In this document: positions 48,891 through 59,947 of the stretch, one piece after another
Layout: each line of letters opens with the position of its first letter
Numbering within the stretch: the stretch's first letter is position 1
Assembly (NCBI RefSeq): GCF_008080435.1
Contig: NZ_VRKN01000003.1
Coordinates: 310,001 to 374,000 of the forward strand
Source: Enterobacter asburiae
Lineage (GTDB): Bacteria > Pseudomonadota > Gammaproteobacteria > Enterobacterales > Enterobacteriaceae
Direction of reading: 5' to 3'
Length of the DNA: 64,000 nt
Position numbers and translations under genes: made by a program
Notes under the pieces: model-generated
The model's database searches: none
The model's input: the letters and a program-made list of their open reading frames with translations, nothing else
What the model was told of the DNA's origin: nothing

Positions 48891-50622
48891 CACAGTTATT
48901 CAGCTCAACAATCTGGTTAAACGCTTTAAGGGGATGGATAAGCCTGCGGTAGCTCCGCTGAACTGCACCATTCAGAAAGGCTATGTGACCGGGCTGGTCG
49001 GCCCGGACGGCGCGGGGAAAACCACGCTGATGCGGATGCTGGCCGGGCTGCTGAAGCCGGATGAAGGAAGTGCCAGCGTGCTCGGCCTTGACCCGATCAA
49101 GGATGACGGAGCCCTCCACGCCATGCTCGGCTATATGCCGCAGAAGTTTGGCCTGTATGAAGACCTGACGGTGATGGAAAACCTGAACCTGTACGCCGAC
49201 CTGCGCAGCGTCACCGGCGAAACGAGACAGAAAACCTTCGCGCGTCTGCTGGAGTTTACCTCCCTCGGCCCGTTCACCGGCCGGCTGGCGGGCAAGCTCT
49301 CCGGCGGGATGAAGCAGAAGCTGGGGCTGGCCTGCACGCTGGTCGGCGAGCCAAAGGTGCTGCTGCTGGATGAGCCCGGCGTCGGCGTAGACCCCATTTC
49401 CCGCCGCGAGCTGTGGCAGATGGTGCACGAGCTGGCGGGCGACGGCATGCTGATCCTCTGGAGCACCTCCTACCTCGACGAAGCGGAACAGTGCCGGGAC
49501 GTGCTGCTGATGAACGAAGGTGAACTGCTTTATCAGGGCGAGCCGACGACGCTGACGCAGAGCATGGCCGGGCGCAGCTTCCTGCTGCACAGCCCGCAGG
49601 AGTCCAACCGCAAGCTGCTGCAGCGGGTGCTCAAGCTGCCGCAGGTCAGCGACGGGATGATACAGGGCCGCTCGGTACGGCTGATCCTCAAAAAAGAGGC
49701 CACCGTCGACGATATTCGCCGCGCGCCTGGCATGCCTGAGATCGAGATAGAAGAGACCGCGCCGCGCTTTGAGGACGCGTTTATCGACCTGCTGGGCGGC
49801 GCGGGTACGTCAGAGTCGCCGCTTGCCGCCATTTTGCATACGGTGGAAGGCACGCCGGGCGAAACGGTCATTGAAGCCAAATCCCTCACTAAAAAGTTCG
49901 GGGATTTCGCCGCCACCGATAACGTCAATTTTGCGGTAAAACGCGGCGAGATTTTTGGCCTGCTCGGGCCGAACGGTGCGGGAAAATCGACCACCTTTAA
50001 GATGATGTGCGGCCTGCTGGTGCCGACGTCCGGCAAGGCGCTGGTGCTGGATATGGACCTGAAGGTCAGCTCCGGCAAGGCGCGCCAGCATCTGGGCTAT
50101 ATGGCGCAGAAATTCTCCCTGTATGGCAACCTGACGGTCGAGCAGAATCTGCGCTTTTTCTCCGGCGTGTATGGGCTTCGCGGGCGCGCGCAGAACGAGA
50201 AAATCCGCCGCATGAGCGACGCCTTCGGGTTAACCAACATTGCCTCCCACGCCACCGACGAGCTGCCGCTCGGCTTTAAGCAGCGGCTGGCCCTGGCCTG
50301 CTCGCTGATGCACGAGCCGGATATTCTGTTCCTGGATGAACCCACTTCTGGCGTTGATCCCCTCACCCGCCGCGAGTTCTGGTTACATATCAACAGCATG
50401 GTGGAAAAAGGCGTGACCGTCATGGTGACCACCCACTTCATGGATGAGGCAGAGTACTGCGACCGCATCGGGCTGGTGTATCGCGGCAAGCTGATTGCCC
50501 ACGGTACCCCGGACGACCTGAAAAACCAGGCCGCCGACGATGAGGTCCCGGACCCGACCATGGAGCAGGCGTTTATCACCCTCATCCACGACTGGGATAA
50601 GGAGAATGCCCATGCGCAGTAA
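48883..50622 (+). CDS. ybhF: Tandem ABC ATPase of the YbhFSR exporter
   Basis: A 579-residue cytoplasmic protein with two ABC domains. The first has Walker [10 protein letters not shown] (residue about 41), signature [12 protein letters not shown] and Walker [13 protein letters not shown]; the second has Walker [10 protein letters not shown] near 370, a signature in [12 protein letters not shown] (LPLGF in place of LSGG) and Walker [13 protein letters not shown] near 480. It drives the YbhS/YbhR permeases for drug or cation export in E. coli. It overlaps ybhG (8 bases) and ybhS (11 bases). Confidence 0.95.
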   Translation: MNDTVIQLNNLVKRFKGMDKPAVAPLNCTIQKGYVTGLVGPDGAGKTTLMRMLAGLLKPDEGSASVLGLDPIKDDGALHAMLGYMPQKFGLYEDLTVMENLNLYADLRSVTGETRQKTFARLLEFTSLGPFTGRLAGKLSGGMKQKLGLACTLVGEPKVLLLDEPGVGVDPISRRELWQMVHELAGDGMLILWSTSYLDEAEQCRDVLLMNEGELLYQGEPTTLTQSMAGRSFLLHSPQESNRKLLQRVLKLPQVSDGMIQGRSVRLILKKEATVDDIRRAPGMPEIEIEETAPRFEDAFIDLLGGAGTSESPLAAILHTVEGTPGETVIEAKSLTKKFGDFAATDNVNFAVKRGEIFGLLGPNGAGKSTTFKMMCGLLVPTSGKALVLDMDLKVSSGKARQHLGYMAQKFSLYGNLTVEQNLRFFSGVYGLRGRAQNEKIRRMSDAFGLTNIASHATDELPLGFKQRLALACSLMHEPDILFLDEPTSGVDPLTRREFWLHINSMVEKGVTVMVTTHFMDEAEYCDRIGLVYRGKLIAHGTPDDLKNQAADDEVPDPTMEQAFITLIHDWDKENAHAQ

Positions 50623-51745
50623 TGCCCTTTCCTGGCGCAGGGTGCGCGCGTTATGCATTAAAGAGACGCGGCAGATTGTGCGTGACCCCAGCAGCTGGCT
50701 GATTGCGGTAGTGATCCCCCTGCTGCTGCTGTTTATCTTTGGCTACGGCATTAATCTGGACTCCAGCAAGCTCCGGGTCGGGATTTTGCTGGAGCAGCAG
50801 AGCGAAGAGGCGCTGGACTTCACTCACGCCATGACCGGATCGCCCTACATTGACGCCACCATCAGCGACAACCGGCAGGAATTGATCCAGAAAATGCAGG
50901 CCGGGAAAATTCGCGGTCTGATCGTCATTCCGGTTGATTTCGCCGCCAACATGGCGCGGGCGAATACCGATGCACCGATCCAGGTGATTACCGACGGCAG
51001 CGAGCCGAACACCGCCAACTTCGTGCAGGGCTACGCGGAGGGGATCTGGCAGCTCTGGCAGATGCAGCGCGCGGAAGACCGGGGCGAGACGTTTGAACCG
51101 CTCATCGACGTGCAGACGCGCTACTGGTTTAACCCCGCCGCCATCAGCCAGCACTTTATTATTCCGGGCGCGGTGACGATTATCATGACGGTGATCGGCG
51201 CGATTCTGACCTCGCTGGTGATCGCCCGCGAGTGGGAGCGCGGCACCATGGAGGCGCTGCTCTCTACCGAAGTGACACGCGTCGAGCTGCTGCTGTGCAA
51301 GCTCATCCCCTACTATTTCCTCGGCATGCTGGCGATGCTGCTCTGTATGCTTGTCGCAGTCTTTATCCTCGGCGTGCCGTATCGCGGCTCGCTGATCGTG
51401 CTGTTCTTTATCACCAGCCTGTTTTTACTCAGCACGCTGGGGATGGGGCTGCTCATCTCCACCATCACCCGCAACCAGTTCAACGCCGCGCAGGTGGCCC
51501 TCAACGCCGCGTTCCTGCCGTCAATTATGCTGTCCGGGTTTATCTTCCAGATAGACAGTATGCCTGCGGTGATCCGCGCCGTGACCTATGTTATTCCGGC
51601 TCGCTACTTTGTGAGCACGCTGCAAAGCCTGTTCCTGGCGGGGAATATTCCGGTGGTACTGATCATCAACACGCTGTTTTTAATGGCGTCAGCGGCGATG
51701 TTTATCGGGTTGACGTGGATGAAAACGAAAAGAAGATTAGATTAG
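50612..51745 (+). CDS. ybhS: ABC-2 type permease subunit
   Basis: A 377-residue membrane protein of the ABC-2 type (length identical to E. coli YbhS). It has one helix near the N terminus ([17 protein letters not shown]), a periplasmic domain of about 140 residues, and five C-terminal helices beginning with [20 protein letters not shown]. The family stretch [20 protein letters not shown] precedes helix 3. ATG 50612 is preceded by GGAGA and overlaps ybhF by 11 bases. It pairs with YbhR as a heterodimeric permease. Confidence 0.95.
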   Translation: MRSNALSWRRVRALCIKETRQIVRDPSSWLIAVVIPLLLLFIFGYGINLDSSKLRVGILLEQQSEEALDFTHAMTGSPYIDATISDNRQELIQKMQAGKIRGLIVIPVDFAANMARANTDAPIQVITDGSEPNTANFVQGYAEGIWQLWQMQRAEDRGETFEPLIDVQTRYWFNPAAISQHFIIPGAVTIIMTVIGAILTSLVIAREWERGTMEALLSTEVTRVELLLCKLIPYYFLGMLAMLLCMLVAVFILGVPYRGSLIVLFFITSLFLLSTLGMGLLISTITRNQFNAAQVALNAAFLPSIMLSGFIFQIDSMPAVIRAVTYVIPARYFVSTLQSLFLAGNIPVVLIINTLFLMASAAMFIGLTWMKTKRRLD

Positions 51746-51757
51746 CCAACGGATTTT

Positions 51758-51788
51758 GTAGGTCGGGTAAGCGCAAGCGCCACCCGAC
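51758..51788. repeat. REP element between ybhS and ybhR
   Basis: GTAGGTCGGGTAAGCGCAAG then CGCCACCCGAC. It sits within the operon, 13 bases after the ybhS stop codon and just before the AGGAGG ribosome site of ybhR. Confidence 0.75.
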
Positions 51789-51802
51789 AGGAGGACGATG
51801 CA

Positions 51803-52909
51803 ATGTTTCACCGTTTATGGACGTTAATACGCAAAGAGCTGCAATCCCTGCTGCGCGAGCCGCAAACCCGCGCCATTCTGGTCTTGCCGGTGCTGATCCA
51901 GGTTTTACTGTTCCCGTTTGCTGCCACCCTTGAGGTGACCAACGCCACCATTGCCATTTATAACGAAGACAACGGCAAACACGCCGTCGAGCTGACGCAG
52001 CGTTTTGCCCGTGCGAAAGCCTTTACCCACATCCTGCTGCTGAAAAGCCCGCAAGAGATCCAGCCCACTATCGACACGCAAAAAGCGCTGCTGCTGGTGC
52101 GATTCCCGGCGGATTTCTCCCGCAATCTGGATACCTTCCAGACCGCACCGATGCAGCTGATCCTCGACGGGCGCAACTCCAACAGCGCCCAGATAGCGGC
52201 CAACTATCTGCAGCAGGTGGTGAAGGATTACCAGCAGGAGCTGATGGAGGGCAAACCGAAGCCCAACAACAGCGAGCTGGTGGTGCGTAACTGGTACAAC
52301 CCAAATCTGGACTACAAGTGGTTCGTGGTGCCGTCGCTGATCGCCATGATCACCACCATCGGGGTGATGATCGTCACCTCCCTGTCCGTCGCCCGCGAAC
52401 GTGAACAAGGCACGCTGGATCAGCTGCTGGTCTCCCCGCTCGCCACCTGGCAAATTTTCGTCGGCAAAGCGGTCCCGGCGCTGATCGTCGCGACGTTCCA
52501 GGCCACCATCGTGCTGGGGGTGGGGATTTGGGCCTATCAGATCCCGTTTGCCGGTTCGCTGGCGCTGTTTTACTTCACGATAGTCATTTACGGGCTGTCG
52601 CTGGTGGGGTTTGGACTGCTGATTTCGGCGCTCTGCTCGACGCAGCAGCAGGCATTTATCGGGGTATTCGTCTTTATGATGCCCGCGATTTTGCTCTCGG
52701 GTTATGTTTCTCCCGTCGAGAACATGCCGGTGTGGCTACAGGATCTGACGTGGGTAAATCCGATTCGGCACTTTACGGATATCACCAAGCAAATCTATCT
52801 GAAGGATGCGAGTCTGGATATTGTGTGGGGAAGTTTGTGGCCGCTACTGGCGATCGCGGCCACGACGGGCTCAGTGGCGTACGCGATGTTTAGACGCAAC
52901 ATTGCGTAG
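51803..52909 (+). CDS. ybhR: ABC-2 type permease subunit
   Basis: A 368-residue membrane protein of the same family and length as E. coli YbhR. It has a helix near residue 25 ([20 protein letters not shown]), a periplasmic domain, and helices from about 175 onward ([20 protein letters not shown]). The coupling motif is [34 protein letters not shown] precedes the ATG. It closes the cecR operon; its 3' end overlaps the convergent ybhQ by 39 bases. Confidence 0.95.
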   Translation: MFHRLWTLIRKELQSLLREPQTRAILVLPVLIQVLLFPFAATLEVTNATIAIYNEDNGKHAVELTQRFARAKAFTHILLLKSPQEIQPTIDTQKALLLVRFPADFSRNLDTFQTAPMQLILDGRNSNSAQIAANYLQQVVKDYQQELMEGKPKPNNSELVVRNWYNPNLDYKWFVVPSLIAMITTIGVMIVTSLSVAREREQGTLDQLLVSPLATWQIFVGKAVPALIVATFQATIVLGVGIWAYQIPFAGSLALFYFTIVIYGLSLVGFGLLISALCSTQQQAFIGVFVFMMPAILLSGYVSPVENMPVWLQDLTWVNPIRHFTDITKQIYLKDASLDIVWGSLWPLLAIAATTGSVAYAMFRRNIA

Positions 52910-53281
52910 CTTTTTCTCTTTGGTCAGCAACGAGACGACCGCAGGCCCTGCGAGGATAGCCATACCCGCGAGGGCCAGCAGCAGGTTGTTTTGCAGCACG
53001 CGCGACAGCAGCCACAGAACGATCATCGCCGCACCAAAATACCAGGTGGTGGTGAGCTCTTCGAGCACATCACCCACCTCGCGCCAGCGCGCTTCATGGT
53101 GGCGCTGTAAGAACAGCATCGACAGCACGGTGACGCCATAAAGGACGCATAGCCCCAGGCCAACACGCACCAGCGTGCCGCTCATCCAGCCCATCACCAG
53201 TACGGCCACGACCAGTAAATGCAACATTATCTGCCAGCAACTCAGGCCAGTTGCGACACGAACACGTTGTTGCCACTTCAT
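52871..53281 (-). CDS. ybhQ: Small inner-membrane protein of unknown function
   Basis: A 136-residue protein with four hydrophobic segments (about residues 16-33, 38-55, 80-95 and 98-115), equal in length to E. coli YbhQ. The charged N terminus [18 protein letters not shown] and the C-terminal SKHRVRH are conserved. The function is not known to me. Its 3' end overlaps ybhR by 39 bases, tail to tail. It is divergent from ybhP across 133 bases. Confidence 0.88.
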   Translation of the reverse strand: MKWQQRVRVATGLSCWQIMLHLLVVAVLVMGWMSGTLVRVGLGLCVLYGVTVLSMLFLQRHHEARWREVGDVLEELTTTWYFGAAMIVLWLLSRVLQNNLLLALAGMAILAGPAVVSLLTKEKKLRNVASKHRVRH

Positions 53282-53414
53282 GGCTTCTCTCCTGAAGGAT
53301 TTTTCTCTGCTTAATCAGACTACCGCACTTTACGGAAAATTCCGTAACGCCGCATCTTTTTGTGACGCCGACTACACTTTATTTTCATTGGGATAGTCAC
53401 TCAGGAAGGAGCTT

Positions 53415-54176
53415 ATGACTCAAAAAATGCAGCATTTCTCGCTTAAAGTGCTGACGATAAACATTCATAAGGGCTTCACAGCATTTAACCGTCGCTTCAT
53501 TTTACCGGAGCTGCGCGACGCGGTACGCACCGTCAGCGCGGACATTGTCTGCCTGCAGGAGGTGATGGGCGCACACGAGGTGCATCCGCTTCACTTTGAG
53601 AACTGGCCCGACACGCCGCACTATGAATTTCTGGCCGATACCATGTGGAGTGATTACGCCTACGGCCGCAACGCGGTCTACCCGGAAGGGCATCACGGAA
53701 ACGCGGTGCTGTCCCGTTACCCCATTGAACATTACGAAAACCGCGACGTTTCCGTCGGGGAAAGCGAAAAACGCGGCCTGCTTTACTGCCGCATTACCCC
53801 GCCCGACCTTGAGCGACCTGTCCATGTCGGCTGTGTTCATCTGGGCCTTCGCGAAGCCCATCGTCAGGCGCAGCTGAAAATGCTGGCCGAATGGGCCAAC
53901 GCGCTTCCCGAAGGTGAACCGGTGGTGGTGGCGGGCGATTTCAACGACTGGCGACAGCGGGCAAACCATCCGCTGAAAGTGGATGCCGGGCTGGAGGAGA
54001 TTTTTACTCGCGCCAACGGCAGGCCTGCGCGCACCTTCCCGGTCCGTTTCCCGCTGCTTCGACTTGACCGCATCTACGTGAAAAATGCCCACGCCAGCAG
54101 CCCGACAGCCCTGGCGCTTCTTAACTGGCGACATCTTTCCGACCATGCCCCGCTCAGCGCGGAGATCCACCTATGA
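53415..54176 (+). CDS. ybhP: Endonuclease/exonuclease/phosphatase-family protein
   Basis: A 253-residue cytoplasmic protein with the EEP fold. Motifs: LTINIHKGF (Asn, metal region), CLQEV (metal Glu, residue about 50), [30 protein letters not shown] (catalytic Asp/Asn) and LSDHAPL (His near the C terminus). Family members cut phosphodiester bonds in nucleic acids or phospholipids; linkage to clsB suggests a lipid-related role. AGGAAGGAGC precedes the ATG. It overlaps clsB by four bases. Confidence 0.92.
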   Translation: MTQKMQHFSLKVLTINIHKGFTAFNRRFILPELRDAVRTVSADIVCLQEVMGAHEVHPLHFENWPDTPHYEFLADTMWSDYAYGRNAVYPEGHHGNAVLSRYPIEHYENRDVSVGESEKRGLLYCRITPPDLERPVHVGCVHLGLREAHRQAQLKMLAEWANALPEGEPVVVAGDFNDWRQRANHPLKVDAGLEEIFTRANGRPARTFPVRFPLLRLDRIYVKNAHASSPTALALLNWRHLSDHAPLSAEIHL

Positions 54177-55411
54177 AATGTTCCTGGCAGGAAGGCAACC
54201 GGATCACGCTGCTGGTCAATGGGGACGAGTATTACCCGGCGGTGTTTAAGGCGATTGATAACGCACAGCAGAAGGTGATCCTCGAAACCTTTATCTGGTT
54301 CGAAGATAACGTCGGCAAACAGTTGCACAGCGTACTGCTGCGCGCCGCACAGCGCGGCGTCAAAATTGAAGTGCTGCTGGATGGCTATGGCTCGCCGGAT
54401 CTCAGCGATGCATTCGTCAATGAGTTGACCTCTGCGGGCGTGGTGTTCCGCTACTACGATCCCGGCCCTCGCCTGTTCGGCATGCGTACCAATCTTTTCC
54501 GCCGGATGCACCGCAAAATTGTGGTGGTGGATGAGACGGTAGCGTTTGTCGGCGGCATTAACTACTCCGCTGAGCATATGTCCGACTACGGCCCGGAAGC
54601 GAAGCAGGACTACGCCATTCGCATTGAAGGCCCGGTGGTGCAGGACATCTTACTGTTTGAGCTGGAGAACCTGCCGGGTAAAGAGGCCGTTCGCCGCTGG
54701 TGGAGACGCCGCCATCGTCCGGAAGAGAACCGTAAGCCCGGCGAAGCACAGGCCCTTTTCGTCTGGCGGGATAACGGCGAGCACCGGGACGACATTGAAC
54801 GTCATTATCTCAAGATGCTCGCCAACGCGAAGCGCGAAGTGATTATTGCTAACGCCTACTTTTTCCCGGGCTATCGTCTGCTGCATGCCATGCGCAATGC
54901 GGCCCGGCGCGGGGTACGCGTGAAGCTGATTGTGCAGGGCGAGCCGGATATGCCGATAGTCAAAGTCGGCGCGCGGCTACTGTATAACTATCTGGTGAAG
55001 GGCGGCGTACAGATCTACGAATATCGCCGCCGACCGCTGCACGGCAAAGTGGCGCTGATGGACGATCACTGGGCAACCGTAGGCTCCAGTAACCTCGATC
55101 CGCTGAGCTTATCGCTCAATCTTGAAGCTAACCTGATCGTTCACGATCGCCAGTTTAACCAGACCCTGCGGGATAACCTGCAGGCGTTAATCGTTAACGA
55201 CAGCGTGCGCGTGGACGAATCCATGGTTCCCAAACGTACCTGGTGGAACCTGGGCATCAGCGTGGTGGTGTTCCACTTTCTGCGCCATTTCCCGGCCATG
55301 GTCGGCTGGCTGCCGGCGCATACGCCTAAGCTTGCGCAGGTGGACCCGCCGGTACAACCCGAAATGGAAACCCAGGACCGTATTGAAGCGGAAGATGGAG
55401 GCAAACCCTGA
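54173..55411 (+). CDS. clsB: Cardiolipin synthase B
   Basis: A 412-residue phospholipase D superfamily enzyme (E. coli ClsB is 413). The two HKD motifs are visible: [17 protein letters not shown] (residues about 113-129) and [20 protein letters not shown] (about 288-307). It joins phosphatidylglycerol molecules into cardiolipin; a phosphatidyl-trehalose activity is also reported in E. coli. It lies in the ybhP-clsB-ybhN operon, overlapping ybhP by four bases and ybhN by one, and it acts at the inner membrane. Confidence 0.96.
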   Translation: MKCSWQEGNRITLLVNGDEYYPAVFKAIDNAQQKVILETFIWFEDNVGKQLHSVLLRAAQRGVKIEVLLDGYGSPDLSDAFVNELTSAGVVFRYYDPGPRLFGMRTNLFRRMHRKIVVVDETVAFVGGINYSAEHMSDYGPEAKQDYAIRIEGPVVQDILLFELENLPGKEAVRRWWRRRHRPEENRKPGEAQALFVWRDNGEHRDDIERHYLKMLANAKREVIIANAYFFPGYRLLHAMRNAARRGVRVKLIVQGEPDMPIVKVGARLLYNYLVKGGVQIYEYRRRPLHGKVALMDDHWATVGSSNLDPLSLSLNLEANLIVHDRQFNQTLRDNLQALIVNDSVRVDESMVPKRTWWNLGISVVVFHFLRHFPAMVGWLPAHTPKLAQVDPPVQPEMETQDRIEAEDGGKP

Positions 55412-56373
55412 TGGCGAAATCGCATCCACGCTGGCGGCTGGCAAAAAAGATCCTGACCTGGCTGTTTTTTATTGCGGTCGCGGTTCTGCTGGTGGTCTAC
55501 GCACAGAAAGTTGACTGGGAAGAGGTGTGGAAAGTCATCCGCAACTATAACCGGATGGTGCTGCTGGGCGCTGTGGGGCTGGTTATTGTCAGCTACCTGA
55601 TGTACGGCTGCTATGACCTGCTGGGCCGTGCTTACTGCGGCCACAAGCTGGCCAAACGTCAGGTAATGCTGGTGTCGTTTATCTGCTACGCCTTTAACCT
55701 GACGCTAAGCACCTGGGTTGGCGGCATTGGCATGCGCTATCGCCTTTATTCACGGCTCGGCCTGCCGGGCGGGACCATCACGCGTATTTTCTCGTTAAGC
55801 ATCACCACCAACTGGCTGGGCTATATTCTGCTCGGCGGGGTGATCTTCACCATCGGCGTAGTGCAACTGCCCGCGCACTGGTATATCGATGAGGCCACGC
55901 TGCGCATTCTGGGTATTGTGCTGCTGCTGATTATCGCCGTTTATCTGTGGGCCTGCGCGTTTGCCAGACGCCGTCATATGACCATTAAAGGGCAAAAACT
56001 GGTGCTGCCCTCGTGGAAGTTTGCGGTGCTGCAGATGGCCGTTTCCAGCGCCAACTGGATGGCGATGGGGGCCATTATCTGGCTGCTGATTGGCGAGGAC
56101 GTAAATTACTTCTTCGTGCTGGGCGTGCTGCTGGTGAGCAGTATTGCGGGCGTAATTGTGCATATTCCGGCGGGGATCGGCGTGCTGGAGGCGGTATTTA
56201 TTGCCCTGCTGGCCGGGGAGCATGTCTCTCAGGGAACGATTATCGCGGCCCTGCTGGCGTACCGCATGCTGTATTACTTCCTGCCGCTGGCGCTGGCAAC
56301 GGTCTGTTATCTGGTGCTGGAGAGCCGGGCGAAGAAGCTGCGGGCGAAGAATGAGAGGATGTTAGCGAAGTGA
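55411..56373 (+). CDS. ybhN: UPF0104 (LPG synthetase-like) membrane protein
   Basis: A 320-residue inner-membrane protein with about seven to eight helices, matching E. coli YbhN. The family pattern FICYAFNLTLSTWVGGIGMR and HIPAGIGVLEAVFIALLAGE is typical of the lysylphosphatidylglycerol-synthetase N-terminal (flippase-like) domain, so a phospholipid-related role is likely; the presence next to clsB supports this. The aminoacyl-transfer domain is absent. The ATG overlaps the clsB stop codon (TGATG). A BIME follows. Confidence 0.92.
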   Translation: MAKSHPRWRLAKKILTWLFFIAVAVLLVVYAQKVDWEEVWKVIRNYNRMVLLGAVGLVIVSYLMYGCYDLLGRAYCGHKLAKRQVMLVSFICYAFNLTLSTWVGGIGMRYRLYSRLGLPGGTITRIFSLSITTNWLGYILLGGVIFTIGVVQLPAHWYIDEATLRILGIVLLLIIAVYLWACAFARRRHMTIKGQKLVLPSWKFAVLQMAVSSANWMAMGAIIWLLIGEDVNYFFVLGVLLVSSIAGVIVHIPAGIGVLEAVFIALLAGEHVSQGTIIAALLAYRMLYYFLPLALATVCYLVLESRAKKLRAKNERMLAK

Positions 56374-56377
56374 ACAA

Positions 56378-56453
56378 GTCGGGTGGCGGCTTCGCCTTAC
56401 CCGACCTACGGTTCGCGTTTCGTAGGCCGGGTAAGGCGAAGCCGCCACCCGGC
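56378..56453. repeat. BIME: two REP units in inverted orientation
   Basis: The inverted REP at 56378-56409 and the direct REP at 56422-56453 are separated by 12 bases. The latter is identical to 8764-8795. It lies between convergent ybhN and ybhL. Confidence 0.9.
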
Positions 56454-56462
56454 AAAGCAACC

Positions 56463-57170
56463 TTAACGACGGTTGCCGAAAATCCGCAGCAGCATCAGGA
56501 ACAGGTTGATGAAGTCCAGATACAGCGTCAGCGCGCCCAGGATCGCGTATTTGCGCAGGTTCGAACTGTCGCGTACGTCAATCTGCTCGCCGATGTTTTT
56601 CAGCTTCTGGGTGTCATACGCCGTCAATCCAACGAAGATCACCACCCCAATGTAGGTCACGGCCCACATCAGCGCATCGCTCTTCAGCCACAGGTTCACC
56701 AGCGACGCCAGCACAATCCCAATCAGCCCCATAAACAGCATGCTGCCTAAACCGCTCAGATCACGTTTGGTGGTGTAACCGTAGAGGCTCATCGCACCGA
56801 ACATCCCACCGGTCACCACGAAGGTACTGGCGATAGAAGAGTAGGTGTAAACAATGAAAATACTGGAAAGCGTCAGCCCCGTTAGCGCCGAATAGAGCAT
56901 AAACAACGTGGTCGCCATTCCGGCACTCAGCTTTTGCACCAGACCCGAAAGCACAAACACCAGCGCCAGCTGCGCGATTATCAGCCCAAAGAAGGTGATT
57001 TTGCTGGAGAAGATAAACATCATCAGTTCAGGCGTGTTCGCCGCATACCACGCGATAAACGCGGTAAGCAGCAGGCCAACCGTCATCCAGCCGTACACCT
57101 GAGCCATATACGTCTGCAGGCCACTACGGGTCTGCTGTACTATTGAATCGGAACGCGGAAATCGGTCCAT
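56463..57170 (-). CDS. ybhL: Bax inhibitor-1 family membrane protein
   Basis: A 235-residue inner-membrane protein with seven hydrophobic segments, E. coli YbhL type. Features include MAQVYGWMTVGLLLTAFIAW in the first helix and FVGLTAYDTQKLKNIGEQID near residue 190, the conserved BI-1 region with Asp residues that gate calcium or proton leak in relatives. The physiological role is unsettled. It is transcribed alone; in E. coli ybhM follows, but here moaE is next. Confidence 0.93.
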   Translation of the reverse strand: MDRFPRSDSIVQQTRSGLQTYMAQVYGWMTVGLLLTAFIAWYAANTPELMMFIFSSKITFFGLIIAQLALVFVLSGLVQKLSAGMATTLFMLYSALTGLTLSSIFIVYTYSSIASTFVVTGGMFGAMSLYGYTTKRDLSGLGSMLFMGLIGIVLASLVNLWLKSDALMWAVTYIGVVIFVGLTAYDTQKLKNIGEQIDVRDSSNLRKYAILGALTLYLDFINLFLMLLRIFGNRR

Positions 57171-57234
57171 GATTCACTCCTGATTAAGTTTAAGTAGACA
57201 CACACGTTAAGATTAACACATCCACGTAAACCGA

Positions 57235-57687
57235 CTACCAACGGCTGGCGGCTTGTTTATCGCTGTCGCGAGATTCCACCCAACGGTCACCTTCCGGCGT
57301 GGCTTCGCGCTTCCAGAACGGCGCTTTGGTTTTGAGGTAATCCATAATGAACTCCCCTGCCGCAAACGCGCTGCTGCGGTGTGCACTGGTTACCCCGACG
57401 AAGACAATCTCTTCGCCTGGCCACATCTCGCCGATACGGTGAATCACCGTGATGCGGCCAAGCGGCCAGCGGCCTCGCGCCTCGTCGACAATCTCCGCCA
57501 GCGATTTCTCGGTCATCCCCGGATAATGCTCCAGCGTCAGCGCCTTCACGCTGTCACCGAGGTTGTGGTTGCGCACCTTGCCGGTGAAGGTGACAACCGC
57601 GCCGTCTTCATCGCGTTCCGCCAGCCAGCTATATTCGGTCCCCACGTTAAAACGCTCAGGACTCACCAGAATTCGGGTTTCAGCCAT
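57235..57687 (-). CDS. moaE: Molybdopterin synthase catalytic subunit
   Basis: A 150-residue MoaE that, with MoaD, converts precursor Z (cPMP) to molybdopterin by adding two sulfurs. It shows the conserved MoaE core GAVVTFTGKVRNHN, LEHYPGMTEK and the catalytic lysine region FIMDYLKTKAPFWKREA. It is the last gene of moaABCDE and lies one base after the moaD stop. The C-terminal tail carries RDSDKQAASRW. The enzyme is cytoplasmic. Confidence 0.96.
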   Translation of the reverse strand: MAETRILVSPERFNVGTEYSWLAERDEDGAVVTFTGKVRNHNLGDSVKALTLEHYPGMTEKSLAEIVDEARGRWPLGRITVIHRIGEMWPGEEIVFVGVTSAHRSSAFAAGEFIMDYLKTKAPFWKREATPEGDRWVESRDSDKQAASRW

Positions 57688-57688
57688 C

Positions 57689-57934
57689 TTAGCCCCCTGT
57701 CACCGGCGGGAAGAAAGCCACTTCATCCCCTTCAGCCAGCGGGTGGGTGAATTCCACCAGCGTCTGGTTAACGGCGGCCAGCAGTTTGCCTTCGTCGAGC
57801 GCCAGCGCCCAGCGCTCGCTTTGTGCCGCCAGATGCGCGCGCAGGGCAGCGACGTTTTCGAAAGACGCATCCAGCGTCAGGCTGTCGGTATTCACCAGCT
57901 CGCGGACCTGGGCAAAAAAGAGCACCTTAATCAT
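57689..57934 (-). CDS. moaD: Molybdopterin synthase sulfur-carrier subunit
   Basis: An 81-residue ubiquitin-like protein beginning [14 protein letters not shown] and ending with the diagnostic C-terminal GG (VTGG), which becomes a thiocarboxylate after activation by MoeB. ATG 57934 overlaps moaC by eight bases; a longer frame to 57997 would start inside moaC and is rejected. It binds MoaE through its C-terminal tail. The beta-grasp fold is implied by the sequence pattern. Confidence 0.96.
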   Translation of the reverse strand: MIKVLFFAQVRELVNTDSLTLDASFENVAALRAHLAAQSERWALALDEGKLLAAVNQTLVEFTHPLAEGDEVAFFPPVTGG

Positions 57935-58412
57935 GGCTGTCCACCTTAAAATCACCGGATTTGCCGCCGCTTTTTGCCAGCAGGCGAACCGGGCCAATGA
58001 CCATATCTTTCTGCACCGCTTTGCACATGTCGTAGATGGTCAGCGCGGCGACAGAGGCCGCCGTCAGCGCTTCCATCTCCACGCCGGTTTTGCCGGTTAA
58101 GCGGCAGAGTGACTCAATGCGTACACGGCTCTGCTCCGGCTGCGCCTGCAGGTTCACTTCCACCTTGCTCAGCATCAGCGGATGGCACAGCGGAATTAAG
58201 TCCCAGGTGCGCTTGGCGGCCTGGATACCGGCGATGCGTGCGGTCGCAAAGACATCACCCTTGTGGTGGCTGCCGTCGATAATCATCGCCAGCGTCTCCG
58301 GCAGCATAGTGACGAACGCTTCCGCGCGCGCCTCACGCACCGTTTCCGCTTTGGCGGAGACATCCACCATATGCGCTTCGCCAGCGGCGTTAATGTGGGT
58401 CAGTTGTGACAT
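57927..58412 (-). CDS. moaC: Cyclic pyranopterin monophosphate synthase accessory protein
   Basis: A 161-residue MoaC that converts the MoaA product to cPMP. Conserved elements are [35 protein letters not shown] and the lysine-rich [10 protein letters not shown]. It forms hexamers in the cytoplasm. It lies three bases after moaB and overlaps moaD by eight bases, so the operon is tightly coupled. Confidence 0.97.
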   Translation of the reverse strand: MSQLTHINAAGEAHMVDVSAKAETVREARAEAFVTMLPETLAMIIDGSHHKGDVFATARIAGIQAAKRTWDLIPLCHPLMLSKVEVNLQAQPEQSRVRIESLCRLTGKTGVEMEALTAASVAALTIYDMCKAVQKDMVIGPVRLLAKSGGKSGDFKVDSHD

Positions 58413-58415
58413 AGC

Positions 58416-58928
58416 TTATTTCTTTAAATGGGGATGGAAATTACACGGACGGGTACGGGCATCCAGCTGCGGGGCGATGATGTTTTCCCACGCGGTGCGG
58501 CAGGCTTTGGTCGAACCTGGCATGGCGAAAATCAGCGTGCTGTTCGCCATGCCCGCTACGGCGCGCGACTGGAGCGTAGAGGTACCAATCTCTTCAAAGG
58601 AGAGCATGCGGAACACTTCGCCGAAGCCTTCCACTTCGCGGTCGAACAGCGGGATAAGCGCTTCGGGGGCCTGATCGCCTGCGGTAAAGCCGGTGCCGCC
58701 AGTAATCAACACCACCTGCACGTCATCGCTGGCGATCCACTGAGAGACCTGAGCGCGAATGGCGTAGCGGTTCTCCTTCACGATCGCTTTATCGACGATG
58801 TTATGCCCCGCGTCATGGGCCGCCTCGCGCAGCCAGTGGCCGGAGGTATCATCCTCTTCGCCACGGCGGTCGGAAACGGTAAGGATAGCAATGCGTGTCG
58901 GGATAAATTCTGCACTTACCTGACTCAT
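58416..58928 (-). CDS. moaB: Molybdenum cofactor biosynthesis protein B
   Basis: A 170-residue protein of the MoeA/MogA-like molybdopterin-binding fold. The family motif TGGTGFTAGDQAPEALIPLF (residues about 76-95) and the closing MPGSTKACRTAWENIIAPQL are visible. MoaB resembles the adenylyltransferase MogA but is thought not to be needed for Moco synthesis in E. coli. It lies 24 bases after moaA on the minus strand and is followed by moaC. Confidence 0.95.
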   Translation of the reverse strand: MSQVSAEFIPTRIAILTVSDRRGEEDDTSGHWLREAAHDAGHNIVDKAIVKENRYAIRAQVSQWIASDDVQVVLITGGTGFTAGDQAPEALIPLFDREVEGFGEVFRMLSFEEIGTSTLQSRAVAGMANSTLIFAMPGSTKACRTAWENIIAPQLDARTRPCNFHPHLKK

Positions 58929-58952
58929 CTTCTGATTCCTTCTTAAGCCTGA

Positions 58953-59942
58953 TTACCCGCCGATGTAAGACAGGTTCTGAGTAATGCCGGTATTGCCCTG
59001 ATGCAGGAAGTGGGTCTGTTTTTTATGCGTCAGCGCTTCAGAAATGCGCGCTTCAAGCGCGTCCTGCTGCGCATCGTCTTCCAGCAGATCGCGAAGGTCT
59101 ACGCCGCCGTCGCCGAACAGGCAAAGATGGAGCTTGCCAACGGAGGAGACGCGCAGGCGGTTGCAGCTGGCGCAGAAGTCTTTCTCATAAGGCATGATAA
59201 GCCCTATCTCCCCTTCGTAATCCGGGTGACAGAAGACCTGCGCCGGGCCGTCGCTGCGCTGGCGGATCTGGTGGATCCAGCCGCGTTTCAGCAGATCCTC
59301 GCGCAGTACCATGCCGGAGATGTGATGGCGACGAAACAGCTCGCTGCCCTCGCCGGTTTCCATCAGCTCAATAAAACGCAGTTGAATGGGACGTGATTTG
59401 ATCCACGCCAGGAAGGTGTCCAGCTGATGGTGGTTTACATCACGCATCAGTACCGTGTTGACTTTGACTTTTTCGAAGCCCGCCGTGAACGCGGCGTCGA
59501 TGCCGTCCATGACCTGCTGGAATTTATCCTGGCCGGTAATGGCGTGGAACTGACGAGCGTCCAGGCTATCGACGCTGACGTTGATCGCCGTCAGCCCGGC
59601 ATCGCGCCAGTTCGCCACGTCACGCGCCATGCGGTAACCGTTGGTGGTCACGGCAATCTGGCGGATACGTTCGTTTTCACGCACGGCGGCAATGATATCG
59701 GGAAAATCACGGCGCAGAGAGGGTTCGCCGCCGGTCAGACGCACTTTTTCGGTGCCGAGCTCAGAGAAGGCGCGCGTGACGCGGCGCACTTCATCCACGG
59801 AGAGAAAGCCGTTATTGGTGACGCTGCCCGGTTTGTAGCCATCGGGCAGGCAGTAGGTGCAACGGAAGTTGCACACATCGGTAATCGACAGACGTAAGTA
59901 ATAAAACTTACGCGCGAAAGCATCAGTAAGTTGTGAAGCCAT
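58953..59942 (-). CDS. moaA: GTP 3',8-cyclase (radical SAM)
   Basis: A 329-residue radical SAM enzyme equal in length to E. coli MoaA. The N-terminal cluster motif is CNFRCTYC, the C-terminal cluster motif [19 protein letters not shown], and the C-terminal tail ends with GG (LSYIGG), which MoaA needs for activity. It starts molybdenum cofactor synthesis from GTP. ATG 59942 matches the known start [18 protein letters not shown]; the frame runs open to 60041 through the riboswitch. A Moco riboswitch and a ModE-type box lie upstream. Confidence 0.97.
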   Translation of the reverse strand: MASQLTDAFARKFYYLRLSITDVCNFRCTYCLPDGYKPGSVTNNGFLSVDEVRRVTRAFSELGTEKVRLTGGEPSLRRDFPDIIAAVRENERIRQIAVTTNGYRMARDVANWRDAGLTAINVSVDSLDARQFHAITGQDKFQQVMDGIDAAFTAGFEKVKVNTVLMRDVNHHQLDTFLAWIKSRPIQLRFIELMETGEGSELFRRHHISGMVLREDLLKRGWIHQIRQRSDGPAQVFCHPDYEGEIGLIMPYEKDFCASCNRLRVSSVGKLHLCLFGDGGVDLRDLLEDDAQQDALEARISEALTHKKQTHFLHQGNTGITQNLSYIGG

Positions 59943-59947
59943 GTACA

